Assembly (NCBI GenBank): GCA_963848335.1
Contig: CAWKDD010000001.1
Span: 1,054,001-1,118,000, forward strand
Direction of reading: 5' to 3'
DNA: 64,000 nt
Origin: Chersky-840 sp963848335
Lineage (GTDB): Bacteria > Actinomycetota > Acidimicrobiia > Acidimicrobiales > UBA8190
Below are positions 9,527 to 19,392 of the stretch, in pieces. Every line of letters begins with the position of its first letter. Positions within the stretch are counted from its first letter, which is position 1. Position numbers and translations under genes: made by a program. The notes beneath the pieces are model-generated. The model searched no databases, was not told the DNA's origin, and saw only the letters and a list, made by a program, of their open reading frames with translations.

Positions 9527-11028
9527 TGCGCCGGGTCCCCACGCTGATCCTCCTCACGATCGCGGCGTTCGTCTTCGCCGTGTCGGTGATGGTCCTCGCG
9601 ATTGGTTTGACCTCGTCCTCGTCGAGCGCGGGGTGGTACGACTTGTCCGACTACCTGCACACCGCGACCTACGTACTCGCCACCGTCGCCGCCTTCATCG
9701 GTGCCGGGTGGGCCCGGAAGCCGGTGACCGTGCGCCGCGGGGATGTTGAGGTGCTCCTGTACGGCGGCATCGCCTTGGCACTGGTCGTGATCGGATCGTT
9801 CCTCCAGACGTTGGCGTATTCGTTCGACTGGTCGACGACTCCCCACAACATCGGTGTCGCCGGTGAGATCACCGGTTTCGCCCTGCTCGGCATCCTCTGC
9901 TTCGTGCTGGCCGGCGTGTATGGCACCCACCGCGGTGGGCGGAGTGATCGCTCGCCAGTGGCTCCGCTCGTGATCGCCGGTGTGGGGATCCTCTTGTGGT
10001 CACTCGCCAGCCTGTATCACACAACGACGTTGTTCTTCTCTCGGGGCGTCGGTGCGGGCTTGCTCATGATCGCCGCCGCGGTCGTGGTCACCGCCCGTCG
10101 GCGTCTCGGACCAGGCGGGCGCCTCGCCTGGGCGGCGGCTGGTGTGGGTGTCTTTGGGATCTGCGGGGCCTGGGCCTCTTATACGAGCAACCTGCACCTC
10201 GTGGCCGGCATCGAGGTCGTGGCGGGCCTGGGGTGGGTGGCCGTCACCGCGGTGCTCCTCGCCTCGGCCATCCTGGCTGGCTCGAGGTCATCGGCAACCG
10301 CCCGTGCGGTGAGCGGACCGGGGACATACCAGGTCGCGGCGGCCCAGGTGGTCAAGGTTCTTCCGACAACGATGCCAGCGTTCACTGCGTCGGCAGCACC
10401 TGTGGCCGCTGCACCAGCGGCGCCGACTGTCACCGCACCCCCCGTATCGGCGGTGGTACATGCGGGGCCGCCCCCGGTTTCGGCGTTCTGCCCGTCGTGC
10501 GGCACGGCGCGCGGCCCGAGTGCATCTTTCTGCATCTCTTGCGGCCGCGCCCCTCGGACTGGTCTCCCCACGACACCGTTTCCCTCGTCATCGACACCAG
10601 TCCCGCGCCGCCCCCCGCCGACCAGCCCGCGGCAAGCCATGGCGAATCCCGCACCTCAAGCGTACGGAATGCGCTACTGCCGGACGTGTGGAAATGCGGT
10701 CGTCCACACCGCAGTGATCTGCCCCCGTTGTGGCAGTAGCGTCACCGGTAGCCGACCTCGCACCAAGACGACGGCGGTCCTCCTTGCCATCTTTCTGAGT
10801 TTCTGGACGTGGCTGTACACCTTCAAGGCCGACTCGACCAAGTTCTGGATTGGCCTTGGCGTCGGTATCGGCGCCGTTGTCCTTAGTCCTTTCCTGCTTG
10901 GAATCCCCCTATTGGCTCCGCTCGGCATTTGGATTTGGGCCATCGTTGATACTGCCTCGAAGCGTGAAACGTGGTACCAGGTGTACCCGAACGGAGGGGT
11001 CCCTGGTTCTTTCAAGCAGGGGTCGTAG
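9526..11028 (+). CDS. Multi-pass membrane protein with two zinc ribbons and a TM2-like C-terminus
   Basis: The protein has 500 residues. Residues 5 to 265 hold about seven hydrophobic helices starting with VPTLILLTIAAFVFAVSVMV. An Ala/Pro-rich linker leads to two zinc-ribbon knuckle pairs near residues 323 and 384: FCPSCGTARGPSASFCISCG and YCRTCGNAVVHTAVICPRCG. The last 90 residues are two more helices in a TM2-like arrangement ending TWYQVYPNGG. The combination with an upstream DUF2510 module is common in actinobacterial envelope proteins of unknown function. Confidence 0.7.
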   Translation: MRRVPTLILLTIAAFVFAVSVMVLAIGLTSSSSSAGWYDLSDYLHTATYVLATVAAFIGAGWARKPVTVRRGDVEVLLYGGIALALVVIGSFLQTLAYSFDWSTTPHNIGVAGEITGFALLGILCFVLAGVYGTHRGGRSDRSPVAPLVIAGVGILLWSLASLYHTTTLFFSRGVGAGLLMIAAAVVVTARRRLGPGGRLAWAAAGVGVFGICGAWASYTSNLHLVAGIEVVAGLGWVAVTAVLLASAILAGSRSSATARAVSGPGTYQVAAAQVVKVLPTTMPAFTASAAPVAAAPAAPTVTAPPVSAVVHAGPPPVSAFCPSCGTARGPSASFCISCGRAPRTGLPTTPFPSSSTPVPRRPPPTSPRQAMANPAPQAYGMRYCRTCGNAVVHTAVICPRCGSSVTGSRPRTKTTAVLLAIFLSFWTWLYTFKADSTKFWIGLGVGIGAVVLSPFLLGIPLLAPLGIWIWAIVDTASKRETWYQVYPNGGVPGSFKQGS

Positions 11029-11164
11029 TGCGAAGCCCTCGACCGGCCCGTGGGGAATCAGTCAGCCAAGAGCCAGCCAGTGACTGTAGCCGCTCGGTGT
11101 CACGTGTTGGGTCGCCCAAGCGCCCAAGCGTCAAAGTGATTGAGCGCGTACGATTTCATCGACT

Positions 11165-11332
11165 ATGGAAGTGACAGACGACGGTCTGGGACACCGGGGA
11201 TTCTTCACCGAGGACCAGCGAGCCGCGTCCACTCCGATCGCCAGCTCCGAAGAGCTTAATCTTAAGCAGCAACGAGAATTACAGCTGGCGATTTCAAGCG
11301 GTGAGCGCAACGAGCTCGGCGAACTTCTCTGA
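11165..11332 (+). pseudogene. Short ORF whose 3' end runs into IS30; possible 5' fragment of the HNH gene
   Basis: The ORF has 55 codons (MEVTDDGLGHRGFFTEDQRA... ending GERNELGELL). Its last 14 codons lie inside the left inverted repeat and end of the IS30 element, so the native sequence stops at about residue 42. It may be the N-terminus of the gene that resumes at 12520. The joined frame is off by one base unless the target duplication is 1 or 4 bases, so this is only a suggestion. Confidence 0.35.
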
Positions 11333-12519
11333 TGGTTTCATGTATCCAAGCGTCTTGCGAGGACGGCCGTTGAGGCTTCGTTGGATTCGGGCCAGATCGG
11401 CTGCACTGTGCTGGGAGAGGTCGGTGCTCTTGGGCATGTATTGGCGCAAAAGTCCGTTGGTGTTCTCGTTTGATCCCGCGTTGCCAGGGCGAATGGGGAT
11501 CGCAGAAGTAGATGGGGATGCCGGTGGCCACCGTGAAGTCCACGTGGCTGGCCATCTCCCGGCCCTGATCCCAGGTGATGGAGCGGGCGAGCTCGTCGGG
11601 CAACTTCCTGATGGCCTTGCGCATGGCCCTCTCGACGCTTTGCGCTCCGTGGTCCTCGGGGAGGTGCAGGAGCAGCACGAAGCGGGTCGAGCGTTCGACC
11701 AGGGTCCCGACCGCCGACTTGCCGCCCGCCCCGATGATCAGGTCGCCCTCCCAGTGCCCGGGCACCGCCCGGTCTTCGATCTCGGCGGGCCGCTCGCTGA
11801 TCATGACCATGTTCGGGTTCTTGCCCCGCTTCTCCACCCGGCCCTGGTGACGCCGGGCCGTGCGCCCCGAGCGCAGGCAGCGGGCGAGCTCACGGCGGAG
11901 CTCACCCCGGCCCTGGACGAAGAGGGACTGGTAGATGGTCTCGTGACTCACCTGCATCATCGGATCGTCTCGGGAACTCGAGGCGCAAGCGCTCCGCGAT
12001 CTCTTGGGGCGACCACAGCTCCTCCAGCCAGGTGGTCACCTGGCGGACGAGAGGAGGGTGAGCCAGCTTGGCGGGCTTGGGTCGCCGGGACGATGCCCCG
12101 GCCCGGCAGTGGGCCTTCCAGGCCCCGTAGCGGCGAACACCACCGTTGGCGGCCACCTCCCGGGTGATCGTCGAGGGGGCACGCCCGAGGCTGCGGGCGA
12201 TGGCCGACATCGATTCACCTCGGGCCAGACCCAGCAAGATCTCCTCGCGCTCCTCGGCGCTGAGGCGACCTGGTGCCGGCGTCCAGCTGTCGGGCAAGCC
12301 CGATTCCGGCGCCTGGACGTACACGCTGGCGGTCACCAGAGGCAACGAACAGCTCAGTTCTCTGGCGATCGCCTTGAGCGTCAGTCCCTTGGCCTTGAGC
12401 CGACGGGCCATCTGCTTTTGCTCACGGGTCATGTGACGTGCACCCATCTACGGCGCCTCCTTGGTTCGGGGCAACGAAGCGTTGCCTATTCACCAAGTCG
12501 TTGCAGTGATCCCTTGAAA
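11292..12519 (-). mobile_element. IS30-family insertion sequence
   Basis: Imperfect inverted repeats of 22 bases bound the element: TTTCAAGCGGTGAGCGCAACGA at 11292-11313, and on the right, read from the opposite strand, TTTCAAGGGATCACTGCAACGA at 12498-12519 (17 of 22 match). The transposase fills the interior on the minus strand. Length 1,228 bp is typical for IS30. Confidence 0.75.
11294..12447 (-). pseudogene. IS30-family transposase, interrupted by two frameshifts
   Basis: It starts MGARHMTREQKQMARRLKAK. An N-terminal HTH follows (SMSAIARSLGRAPSTITREV), then WSPQEIAERLRLEFP, SHETIYQSLFVQGRGELRRE and the DDE core (GHWEGDLIIGAGGKSAVGTL; ITWDQGREMA; PIYFCDPHSPWQRG followed in another frame by SNENTNGLLRQYMPKSTDLS). 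The end is SLNGRPRKTLGYMKPSEKF, also in the shifted frame. One shift lies near 11950 and one near 11490, where CGCGG is written CGCGGG. With these corrected the protein is complete, including the catalytic DDE. Confidence 0.85.
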
Positions 12520-13077
12520 CCGCCGCTCCTATCGCCTGACGAACGCCTGCAGGGGTTGCTCAACGTAGCTCAGCTCCGGGCACAACTCGATGCCGGAGCG
12601 GTCGTTTCCTATATCCCGAGTCGAAGGTGCCCGCGATGTCAGGGAACCGACGCGGTCCTTACTCGTTCGGGAGACCAGCTACCGGTCCGATGCAATAACT
12701 GCAATGCCGTCTTCTACAACGCGCCGAAAGTAGAGGTGGGCTTCGCCGCTCGGACAGTGCGGACGCTTCGCGATGACATCTCGCCGAGTCAGCAGGCCCG
12801 CATTCTCGACCGCGACCACGGCCGATGTGCATTGTGTGGTAGCAGCGAGAATTTAGTGATCGGTCATCTGTTGAGCGTGGCTGAGGGCGAGCGGGTGGGA
12901 GCCACTCGCGAAGAGTTATACGACGACGCCAACCTCGCCGCGATGTGCGAGGGCTGCAATGCTGGCCTCTCTTCTCGGAGCGTCTCCCCCCTCACATATG
13001 TAATTCTGTTGCATCTGATCCGAGCAGAACGTAGTCGTACGGGTCCGACAGGCGACACCGGATGCGTGCCGCCCTGA
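12520..13077 (+). CDS. HNH-type endonuclease-like protein with zinc ribbon, 5' end lost to IS30
   Basis: The readable part begins at the IS30 right end (PPLLSPDERLQGLLNVAQLR). A four-cysteine ribbon follows (CPRCQGTDAVLTRSGDQLPV then RCNNC), and an HNH-like nuclease core: RILDRDHGRCALCGSSENLV, IGHLLSVAEG, DANLAAMCEGCNAGLSSRS. The CxxC pairs and the Asn/His positions fit the HNH zinc-finger fold. No native start remains because the only upstream start codon is inside the IS30 repeat, so the gene is probably disrupted. A stand-alone HNH nuclease in such a region could belong to a defence or mobile module, but nothing nearby confirms it. Confidence 0.6.
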   Translation, partial: PPLLSPDERLQGLLNVAQLRAQLDAGAVVSYIPSRRCPRCQGTDAVLTRSGDQLPVRCNNCNAVFYNAPKVEVGFAARTVRTLRDDISPSQQARILDRDHGRCALCGSSENLVIGHLLSVAEGERVGATREELYDDANLAAMCEGCNAGLSSRSVSPLTYVILLHLIRAERSRTGPTGDTGCVPP

Positions 13078-13261
13078 TCCCAGAGTAGGAACGGTCTCAG
13101 GTCGTGGCGGCGCGAGGCCGAGTCGACCTTGTGTGCCGCCATCGACAAGCACTTAGCGCATGTGCTTGCTTCCGAGGTGGCGTCCATCCCCTGGTGTAAA
13201 AGTCGACGGGCGTAGGTTCCTTCCAAGAGCGTACCAACTCAAAAAAGGAGGACCCACACCC

Positions 13262-14352
13262 GTGACTACACGAGTATCACCCACCGAGCAGCTCCGCGCC
13301 GAGATCGACGACCTGTTCGCCGAGTCCGAGCGGGAGCGCCAGCTCGGCGACACCTTGGAGGAGGTCGCCCGGCTCGGCGCCCGACTGCTGCTGCAGACCG
13401 CGCTCGAGGCCGAGGTCACCGAGTTCCTCGGCCGCAACCGCTACGAGCGCCGCGGCGGCCAGAGGCCCGTGACGGGGTCGCGCAACGGCTACTGCGCGAC
13501 CTGACGGTGAAGACGACCGCCGGCGCCGGTGACGCTGCAAGCGCCCGAAGCTGCGGGGCACGACCGAGCAGTTCGCCTCCCGCCTGCTCGGCAAGGGCGT
13601 GACCCGCACCAACGCCCTCGAGTCGCTCGTCATCGCCGGCTTCGTCCGGGGCCTGTCGGTGCGCGACGTCGAGGCGACGCTCGCCGAGGCGCTCGGGCCG
13701 GAGGCGACGGTGTCCAAGTCGACGGTCGAGCCGGGTCTGCCAGGCGATCAAGGACGAGTTCGACGCCTTCAAGACCCGCGACCTCTCGGACGTCGAGCTC
13801 GAGTACCTGTTCCTCGACGGCAGCCACTTCAAGTACCACCAGGGCGCCAAGGCCGAGCCGGTGCTCGTGCGCCTGGGGGATCACCACCGACCGGCAAGCC
13901 GGTGCTGTTGCACCTCGCCCCGGGCGCCTCGGAGTCGACCGACGCCTGGGCGGGCATTCCTCTCCGACATGACCGGCGAGGATTGCGCCCGCCGCTGCTC
14001 GTCGTCTCCGACGGGGCGCCAGGGCTGGTCGCCGCCTGCGAGACTCGTGCTCTCGCACTCGCTCCGCCAGAGGTGTCTCATCCACCGAGCGCGGAACATT
14101 CTCGCCAAGGTGCCCAAGCACGCCCAGGGCGAGGTGAAGGCCGAGTTCTGGGGGATCTTCAACGGGATCGAGGCGGAACCCGGCTCGGCAGCCGTCGCCG
14201 AGGCCGCAACGGCGGGCCAAGCGCTTCGCTGCCAAGTGGCGCCAGCTCTACCCCGCGGCGGTGGAGTGCCTCGAGGAGGACTTCGAGCACCTCGTCACCT
14301 ACCTGCGCTTCCCGGCCGAGCACTGGGAGCGCATCCGCCATTCCAACTTCAT
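13262..14352 (+). pseudogene. IS256-family (mutator type) transposase, 5' part
   Basis: It starts with GTG (MTTRVSPTEQLRAEIDDLFA). After correcting indels near 13500, 13735, 13880 and 13965 it reads through the Transposase_mut domain: EVTEFLGRNRYERR, NALESLVIAGFVRGLSVRDV, YLFLDGSHFKYHQ with the first catalytic Asp, LLVVSDGAPGLVAA with the second, and LRFPAEHWERIRHSNF. The frame is cut after codon fragment AT at 14351-14352 by the Tn554-like insertion. The missing third catalytic Glu is in the downstream fragment. Confidence 0.85.
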
Positions 14353-14366
14353 ATCGGTTAACCGGC

Positions 14367-14680
14367 TAAGGGAGGCTGGGCTCGGGGAAGCGGCCTGAGG
14401 GTCCACCAGCCGGGAGTCGTCGGGCGCATCCTGGACCTGAACACGACCCGGAGGTGTCCCATGACGGTGCGGTCGGTGTGTGATTGGGGCTGGGCGACGC
14501 GGTGCAACGCGGCGAGCCGTTGGGGTTGCTGGGTGGGTGGTTGATCCGCGGAAAGACGAGAGTCTCGCCGGTCCTGCTGAGGCGCTCGTCGGCGGCGCCG
14601 GCTACGACCAGAGCTGAGGGCAGACCTCTTCCGGTTCGCCATTCTGCTCGATGGACCGAGGGAGAGCTGCTCCGGCGGGG
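14367..14680. other. Left-end region of the Tn554-like element, no gene seen
   Basis: These 314 bases lie between the left terminal repeat and the first recombinase. No reading frame looks coding, and no tnpC homologue is visible. It probably contains the promoter and recombinase binding sites. Confidence 0.4.
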
Positions 14681-15757
14681 ATGAGCGATGAGTCTAGGCG
14701 GCACTGGGTGGCGGCGGGCAGCGACTCGACGGTGGATACCGATTGGCGGGGGCCTGGAACGGCATCGAAGCTGCGAACGCCTTCCTCGCCCATCTGGAGG
14801 CTCGGGCGTTCTCGCCGGCGACGGTGCGGGCCTACGCGTTCGACCTGGTGAACTTCGCTCGGTTCCTTGAACGAGCGCGGCATCGACGTCGCCGCCGTGG
14901 TTCCGACCGACATCTTCGACTGGATCGACTGGCAGGCGGTGCGCCGACCGGACCGGGACAAGGTGGTGGCGATCACCGCTCGGCGGGGTTCGGCTCCGGC
15001 GTCGGTGAACCGCCGGGCCGCAGCGGTCAGGGCATTCTTCGAGCACCAGGTGATGGCCGGGACGCGAGACGGACAACCCGGTGCCGGCTCCACGCCGGGG
15101 CCAAGGGCTGCGGCCCAAGGCGCGTGGCGTGCTCGGTCATCTCGGACCCGGGCCGGGCCCGCCAGGGGGGCCGCCTCGTCCGCCAGCAGCGGCGGCTGCC
15201 CGAGTCGCTTGAACCAGCGGGACGTGTCGGCCTTTCTGGCCGATCTGGGCACCCACCGCGACCGGGCGATCGTGTTGCTGATGGTGTTCGGTGGGCTGCG
15301 AGCCGCCGAGGTCCGCTCGCTGCGGCTCGCCGATGTCGACCAGGGTCGCCGCCAGGTGCGGGTGCTCGGCAAGGGCGGCCGGGAACGCACCGTGCCCGTC
15401 GACCGGGCGTTCTTCTCCGAGCTCGCCGCCTACCTGCGCGTCGAACGCCCACCGGGCCTTTGACCCCGGAGTGCTTCGTGGTTCTGCACGGTGCGACGAC
15501 CGGAGCAGGCGCTCACCGAGGCGGGGATGCGCAGCGTGTTTCGCTATCACCGGGTCACCTCGGGAGCGACACGGGTGCGCCCCCACCGCCTGCGCCACAC
15601 CTATGGGACCGAACTGGCGGCCGCCGGGATCGACATGTTGGTGCTGCGGGACCTGATGGGCCACGCCAGCCCCGAGACCACAGCCGGCTACGTGCACCTC
15701 TCCAACGAGCACGTCGCCGCCGAGTACGCCGCAGCCCGGGCGGTGATGGGGCGATGA
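14681..15757 (+). pseudogene. Tyrosine recombinase, TnpA of Tn554 type (frameshifted)
   Basis: About 358 residues after frame correction, close to the 361 that I recall for Tn554 TnpA. The N-terminal SAM-like core-binding region is AFLAHLEARAFSPATVRAYA. The catalytic tyrosine recombinase residues are intact: Arg in VFGGLRAAEVRSLRL, His-x-x-Arg in HRLRHTYGTEL, His in DLMGHASPETTAG, and Tyr in GYVHLS. At least four indels interrupt the frame. Two have the same form, CTGAAC written as CTTGAAC, near 14868 and 15210. The stop overlaps the next ATG (ATGA at 15754). Confidence 0.8.
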
Positions 15758-17747
15758 CGGCCGCCGTCGCCCGGTGGGCCACCGACGACGACCACCCGCT
15801 CATCGAGGACTACGCCATGCTTCTGCCACGACTCGGGCGTGAGCGACCGGGCGCTGCGCGACCGGCTGCGCCATCGCCCGGGCCTTTCTCGCCGAGCACC
15901 CCGATCTCGACGCGTGGCTCGCCCGGCCGACCCGGACCCGGCTGGCCGACTCGAGCCGGGTCAGGGCATGGTCGCTCGTGTCCTGGGCGGCGCTCACCGG
16001 CCGACTGCAGGTCGACCTGGACCTGTTCGCGGCCAAGGACCTGGGCGGGCATGAGCGCGACGGTCCGCCAGTTGTGGCCACACGAGTTCGAGCGGCTGTG
16101 GGAGATAGCTCGCCGCTGGGGTGGAGCTACAACTGGTCCCGCAGCGTCATCGACCAGTTCGTGCCCGCCGTGGTCGCCTGGTCGTCGACGCCGATCGACG
16201 GGCTCGGTGAGGAACTAGCTCGACGCGTTCGAGGCGGCACTCGGGGAGGTCACGAGCGCCTCGGTCACGACCCGCAAGCAGTGGCACGGCCGACTGTTCG
16301 GACTCCGGCAGCTGCTGTTCGAGTGCGGCCAGATACCTGCGCCGCCGAAGCGAGGCGCCGACGAGGGGCAACCGATCGAGGACCAGCTGGCGACCGTGCC
16401 CGCGGTCGAGATCCGCCAGGCCATGGCCCGCTACGTCCGGGCTCGCTCTGCCGTGCTGTCGCCCTCATCTGTCGACGGCCTCATAAACGACCTGATCCCG
16501 TTCGGGCGAGTTCCTCGGCGAGCACCACCCCGAGGTCGGCCGCTACGCCAGCTCGAGCGCCACCACATCGAAGAGTTCTTGGTGTGGAACCGCACCCGGG
16601 CCTGGCGGGGACGGGTCGCCCGGGACCAGCAGGTGTCGGCGTCGGTCGTGCACGGCACGGTGCTCACGTCTGCGGAACTTCCTCGACGACATCACGCTGT
16701 GGGGATGGGCCGAGCGGCCAGCCCGGCGACTGGTATTCGCTACGCGACGTGCCCCGTCTTCCCCGACCGCTGCCGCGGGCACTTGCCCCCGACGTCGACA
16801 CCGCCCTCATGTCTGCGGTCGGCCGATCTCGAAGACCCCTTCGCCCGCTCGGCGATCCTGCTGCTGCGCCGAGCCGGCTGCGTCTCGGTGAATGCCTCGA
16901 CCTCGAGCTCGGCTGCGTCGTCGACTACGGGCCACCGGCACATGGTTGCGGGTCCCGCTCGGCAAGCTCGGCACCGAACGCGCCGTCCCTCTCGACGCCG
17001 ACACCGTTGCCGCTCTCGATGCCTGGGCGCCCAGAGGGGGCCAGCAACGCCCCCATCCTCACCCCCGAACGGGCGCGCCCACCGACTTCTTCTTCGCCGA
17101 GCACGGACGGCGGATCCAGGCCTGGCGGATCCGCAAGGGGCTTCGGGACGGCGCAGTGGCAGCCGGGCTCATCGGCCCGGGCGGCAAGACCCTGCGAGTG
17201 ACTCCGCACAAGCTGAGGCACACCTACGCCACCGAGCTCGCCAACGCCGGCATGAGCCTCCAGGCCCTCATGGCACTTCTCGGCCACGTCACGCCGGAGA
17301 TGACGCTGCGCTACGCGATGCTCGCCTCGCCGACCCTCCGCGCCGCCTACGACGAGGCCATCGGGCAAGGTCGCGCAGACTCATCCCCGTCGCCCCTGCC
17401 GGGCGACCCGCGCGTGCCGGCCAAGGTCGAATGGATCGCGTCGGAGTTCCTGAAGACCCGCCTCGCCGCGCGGCTACTGCTCCCGCCACCTCGCCGCCGA
17501 AGCGTGCCCCTACGCCAACGTCTGCGAGACATGCGACAACTTCGTGCCGGGACCCGAGTTCGCCCCCGCCCTGCGGGCTCAACTCGGTGACGTCCGAGCG
17601 CTCAAAGACGACGCCGAACGCCGCGGCTGGGTCAGTGAGGCCGCCCGTCATCAACGGGTCATCGATGCCCTCGACGGACACCTCTGTCGACTCGACAATC
17701 GACGCTCGGTAGACTCAGCACTTGACCCGGCCCCCGTGGCCGGTTAA
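15754..17747 (+). pseudogene. Tyrosine recombinase, TnpB of Tn554 type (frameshifted)
   Basis: About 660 residues after frame correction; Tn554 TnpB is about 630. The long N-terminal region (WSLVSWAALTGRLQVDLDLF; IRQAMARYVRARSAVLSPSS) precedes a tyrosine recombinase catalytic domain with Arg in LLRRAGLRLGECLDLEL, His-x-x-Arg in HKLRHTYATELANAG, His in ALLGHVTPEMTL and Tyr in LRYAML. A C-terminal cysteine cluster (EACPYANVCETCDNF) is, as I recall it, characteristic of TnpB-type proteins. Multiple indels break it, all before about 16950 and near 17470. The TAA stop at 17745-17747 is part of the right terminal repeat. Confidence 0.8.
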
Positions 17748-17748
17748 T

Positions 17749-17989
17749 CGAGCGCACCTTCGGCGAGACACGCAGGCGCGTCAAGGTGATCGGCCGGCTC
17801 CCCGGCGAGCGGAGCTGCCTCGCCCTCGTGTGGGCCGTGCTCGACCGCGCCTCGAGGGGATGGCGCGGCGTGGAGATGACACCGGCGGTCGTTCGTCGAC
17901 TGCAGAACCTGCGGCGTGAGCTGTTCGAACCGCCCGGTGGACACCACGAGGAGGAGGTGGTCGACGAGAGCGTTATTGCCGCCGCGTAG
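17749..17989 (+). pseudogene. IS256-family transposase, 3' part
   Basis: This is the exact continuation of the fragment ending at 14352. Joining AT to C restores ATC, and the protein continues IERTFGETRRRVKVIGRLPG, then SCLALVWAVLDRASRGWRGV, to a TAG at 17987-17989. The Glu of IERTFGE is the third residue of the IS256 catalytic triad. The junction is clean enough to reconstruct the pre-insertion sequence. Confidence 0.9.
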
Positions 17990-18030
17990 AATGACGAACA
18001 GGAACCTCCGTGGGTGCGCGTTTGCACCGG

Positions 18031-18417
18031 AGCCGGGACGCCACCGCTTCCGAGGCGTTCCACATTTGGACCCGAGAGCAGCCCCTGCGCCCGCCCGAAA
18101 ATGTTCCGCGCCTCCGCCCCAGGTACACGGTAGGCCGAGCCTTGGCGATAACGCCCCGCATGGTGAGCGACGGCCGGAGGGTCAGACCGCTCATCCCTGC
18201 CGGCTACCGGGGCGTTGGTCCCACAGAGCTAGATGCGCCCAACCCGACCGGCAACGCTCACGCATGGGCAGGGGAGTGACCGTGCCAGTCAAGACTCAGG
18301 CAGCCGGGCTGGCTGACCTGGCGGAGAAATCTTCGTCAAACCCTTGACTTCACGGCGCGATAGAGGTTTCATGTCTCTCCCTCAAGGCGCGCTTTTCCTG
18401 TCACGGGCACAACGCTC
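18031..18417. other. Intergenic, no gene seen
   Basis: These 387 bases lie between the IS256 right end and the replication-relaxation operon. Open frames here are short and have poor codon bias. The likely promoter of the operon is inside, but no confident -35/-10 pair can be named. Confidence 0.4.
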
Positions 18418-19338
18418 ATGACGCAGAACCGAATGTCACCCCTGGACCGGTCGCGCCCAGGTGCCCGGCCACACGCTGCTCGGGTCGAGATCTCGGCCCG
18501 GCGGGTCCGTGCTTTATCGCCGACCGACGGGGAGCTCCTGACGCTCCTCGGCGAGCACCAGGTGCTCACCACCAGCCAGCTCGTGCGCATCACCTCCCAG
18601 CCCGAGCGCACGGTGCAGCACCGGCTCGGCGTCCTGCATCGAGTCGGTCTCATCAATCGGGTCCGTCCCCCCGCCGACGTCGGCACCGCGGCTTTCCATT
18701 GCTGGCTGACGGTCTTTGGTGCCGGCGCCATCGGTGTGGATGCGCCCGAGCCGTGGAGCGAGGACCTGGCTGGCGTCAGAGCGAAGGTCGCACTCACCGA
18801 GCTGTGGCTCTCGGTGCGCGATCACGGCGAGCCGGACGGGCTGCATCTCCAGGGCTGGCACCGACTCCGCTGTGGAGTCTCCTACCTCGACCCTCGAACC
18901 GACGCGCCCGGCGCGTTGCCAGTCGAGGCCGAGCTGATCGTCGCCCTCGATAGTCACGACGGTCCGCAGGTGACGATGTTCGTCGTCGCCACCGTCGAGG
19001 GCATCTCAAAGGCGCGCCTGGCGGCGGTGCTCGCCCGCTATGCTGGCTTCGTGGCGGCCTGTCGCCCCCACGAAGGGATGCCAGTACTGGGCGTGCTCGT
19101 TCGTACTCCTCGCCACGCTGACTCGGTCGTGGCAGTGGCCGAGCAGCTGCCCGAGGCAACCGGTCTCCGCCATCTCGACCGAGTGACCGTCGAGGAAGCC
19201 GTGCGCCGCGTCGCCGTTGGTGTCAGCGTGCCCCGGCCCGACGGGTTCGCCGCCGAGCCGGTGTGGTACACGCCGGGAGGCCACAGAGCGAGACGTCTCG
19301 TCGACGTGGTCGCCAAGACCGCGGCGGGTAGGCGATGA
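18418..19338 (+). CDS. Replication-relaxation family protein (copy 1)
   Basis: The protein has 306 residues. Residues 34 to 80 form a winged helix (SPTDGELLTLLGEHQVLTTSQLVRITSQ, read in two parts) typical of the replication-relaxation family of actinobacterial plasmids and integrative elements. The C-terminal half has the mixed alpha/beta pattern of that family (VEAELIVALDSHDG; VLARYAGFVAACRPHEGMPV). Such proteins are thought to act with replication or transfer functions, but the biochemical role is not settled. It is the first gene of a tight operon: a second, diverged copy and a serine recombinase follow, and its TGA is immediately followed by the next frame. Confidence 0.75.
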   Translation: MTQNRMSPLDRSRPGARPHAARVEISARRVRALSPTDGELLTLLGEHQVLTTSQLVRITSQPERTVQHRLGVLHRVGLINRVRPPADVGTAAFHCWLTVFGAGAIGVDAPEPWSEDLAGVRAKVALTELWLSVRDHGEPDGLHLQGWHRLRCGVSYLDPRTDAPGALPVEAELIVALDSHDGPQVTMFVVATVEGISKARLAAVLARYAGFVAACRPHEGMPVLGVLVRTPRHADSVVAVAEQLPEATGLRHLDRVTVEEAVRRVAVGVSVPRPDGFAAEPVWYTPGGHRARRLVDVVAKTAAGRR

Positions 19339-19392
19339 CGCCTCGGTCAAGCGCACTACCCCGCCAGACGCAAGAAGCAGACGGTTCACCGA

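Larger units (their letters stand above)
14353..17748 (+). mobile_element. Tn554-like transposon (two tyrosine recombinases) inserted in IS256
   Basis: The 3.4-kb insertion has short inverted terminal repeats, TTAACCGGC at 14358-14366 and GCCGGTTAA at 17739-17747. The left end has about five extra bases (ATCGG) between the target and the repeat, as is usual for coupling sequences of tyrosine-recombinase transposons. It carries only tnpA- and tnpB-like genes: no resistance or passenger gene, and no obvious tnpC. Confidence 0.8.
13191..18030 (+). mobile_element. IS256-family insertion sequence, split by a Tn554-like element
   Basis: The ends are imperfect 31-base inverted repeats: CTGGTGTAAAAGTCGACGGG... 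at 13191-13221, and on the right CCGGTGCAAACGCGCACCCA... read from 18030 down to 18000. Both end inward in AGGTTCCT, and 21 of 31 positions match. GGTGTAAAA...AGGTTCCT is typical of IS256 termini. Without the 3.4-kb insertion the element would be about 1.44 kb. No 8-bp target duplication is evident. Confidence 0.8.

Noticed and set aside
8797..9930. 377-residue minus-strand ORF over the DUF2510 gene
   Set aside because: The part above 9036 is antisense to real genes, and only the end resembles transposase.
14484..17747. Recombinase-in-trio (RIT) element
   Set aside because: Several recombinase-like fragments first suggested three genes, but after frame correction there are two (about 358 and 660 residues) with the TnpA/TnpB pattern and the CPYANVCETCDNF tail, so Tn554-like fits better.
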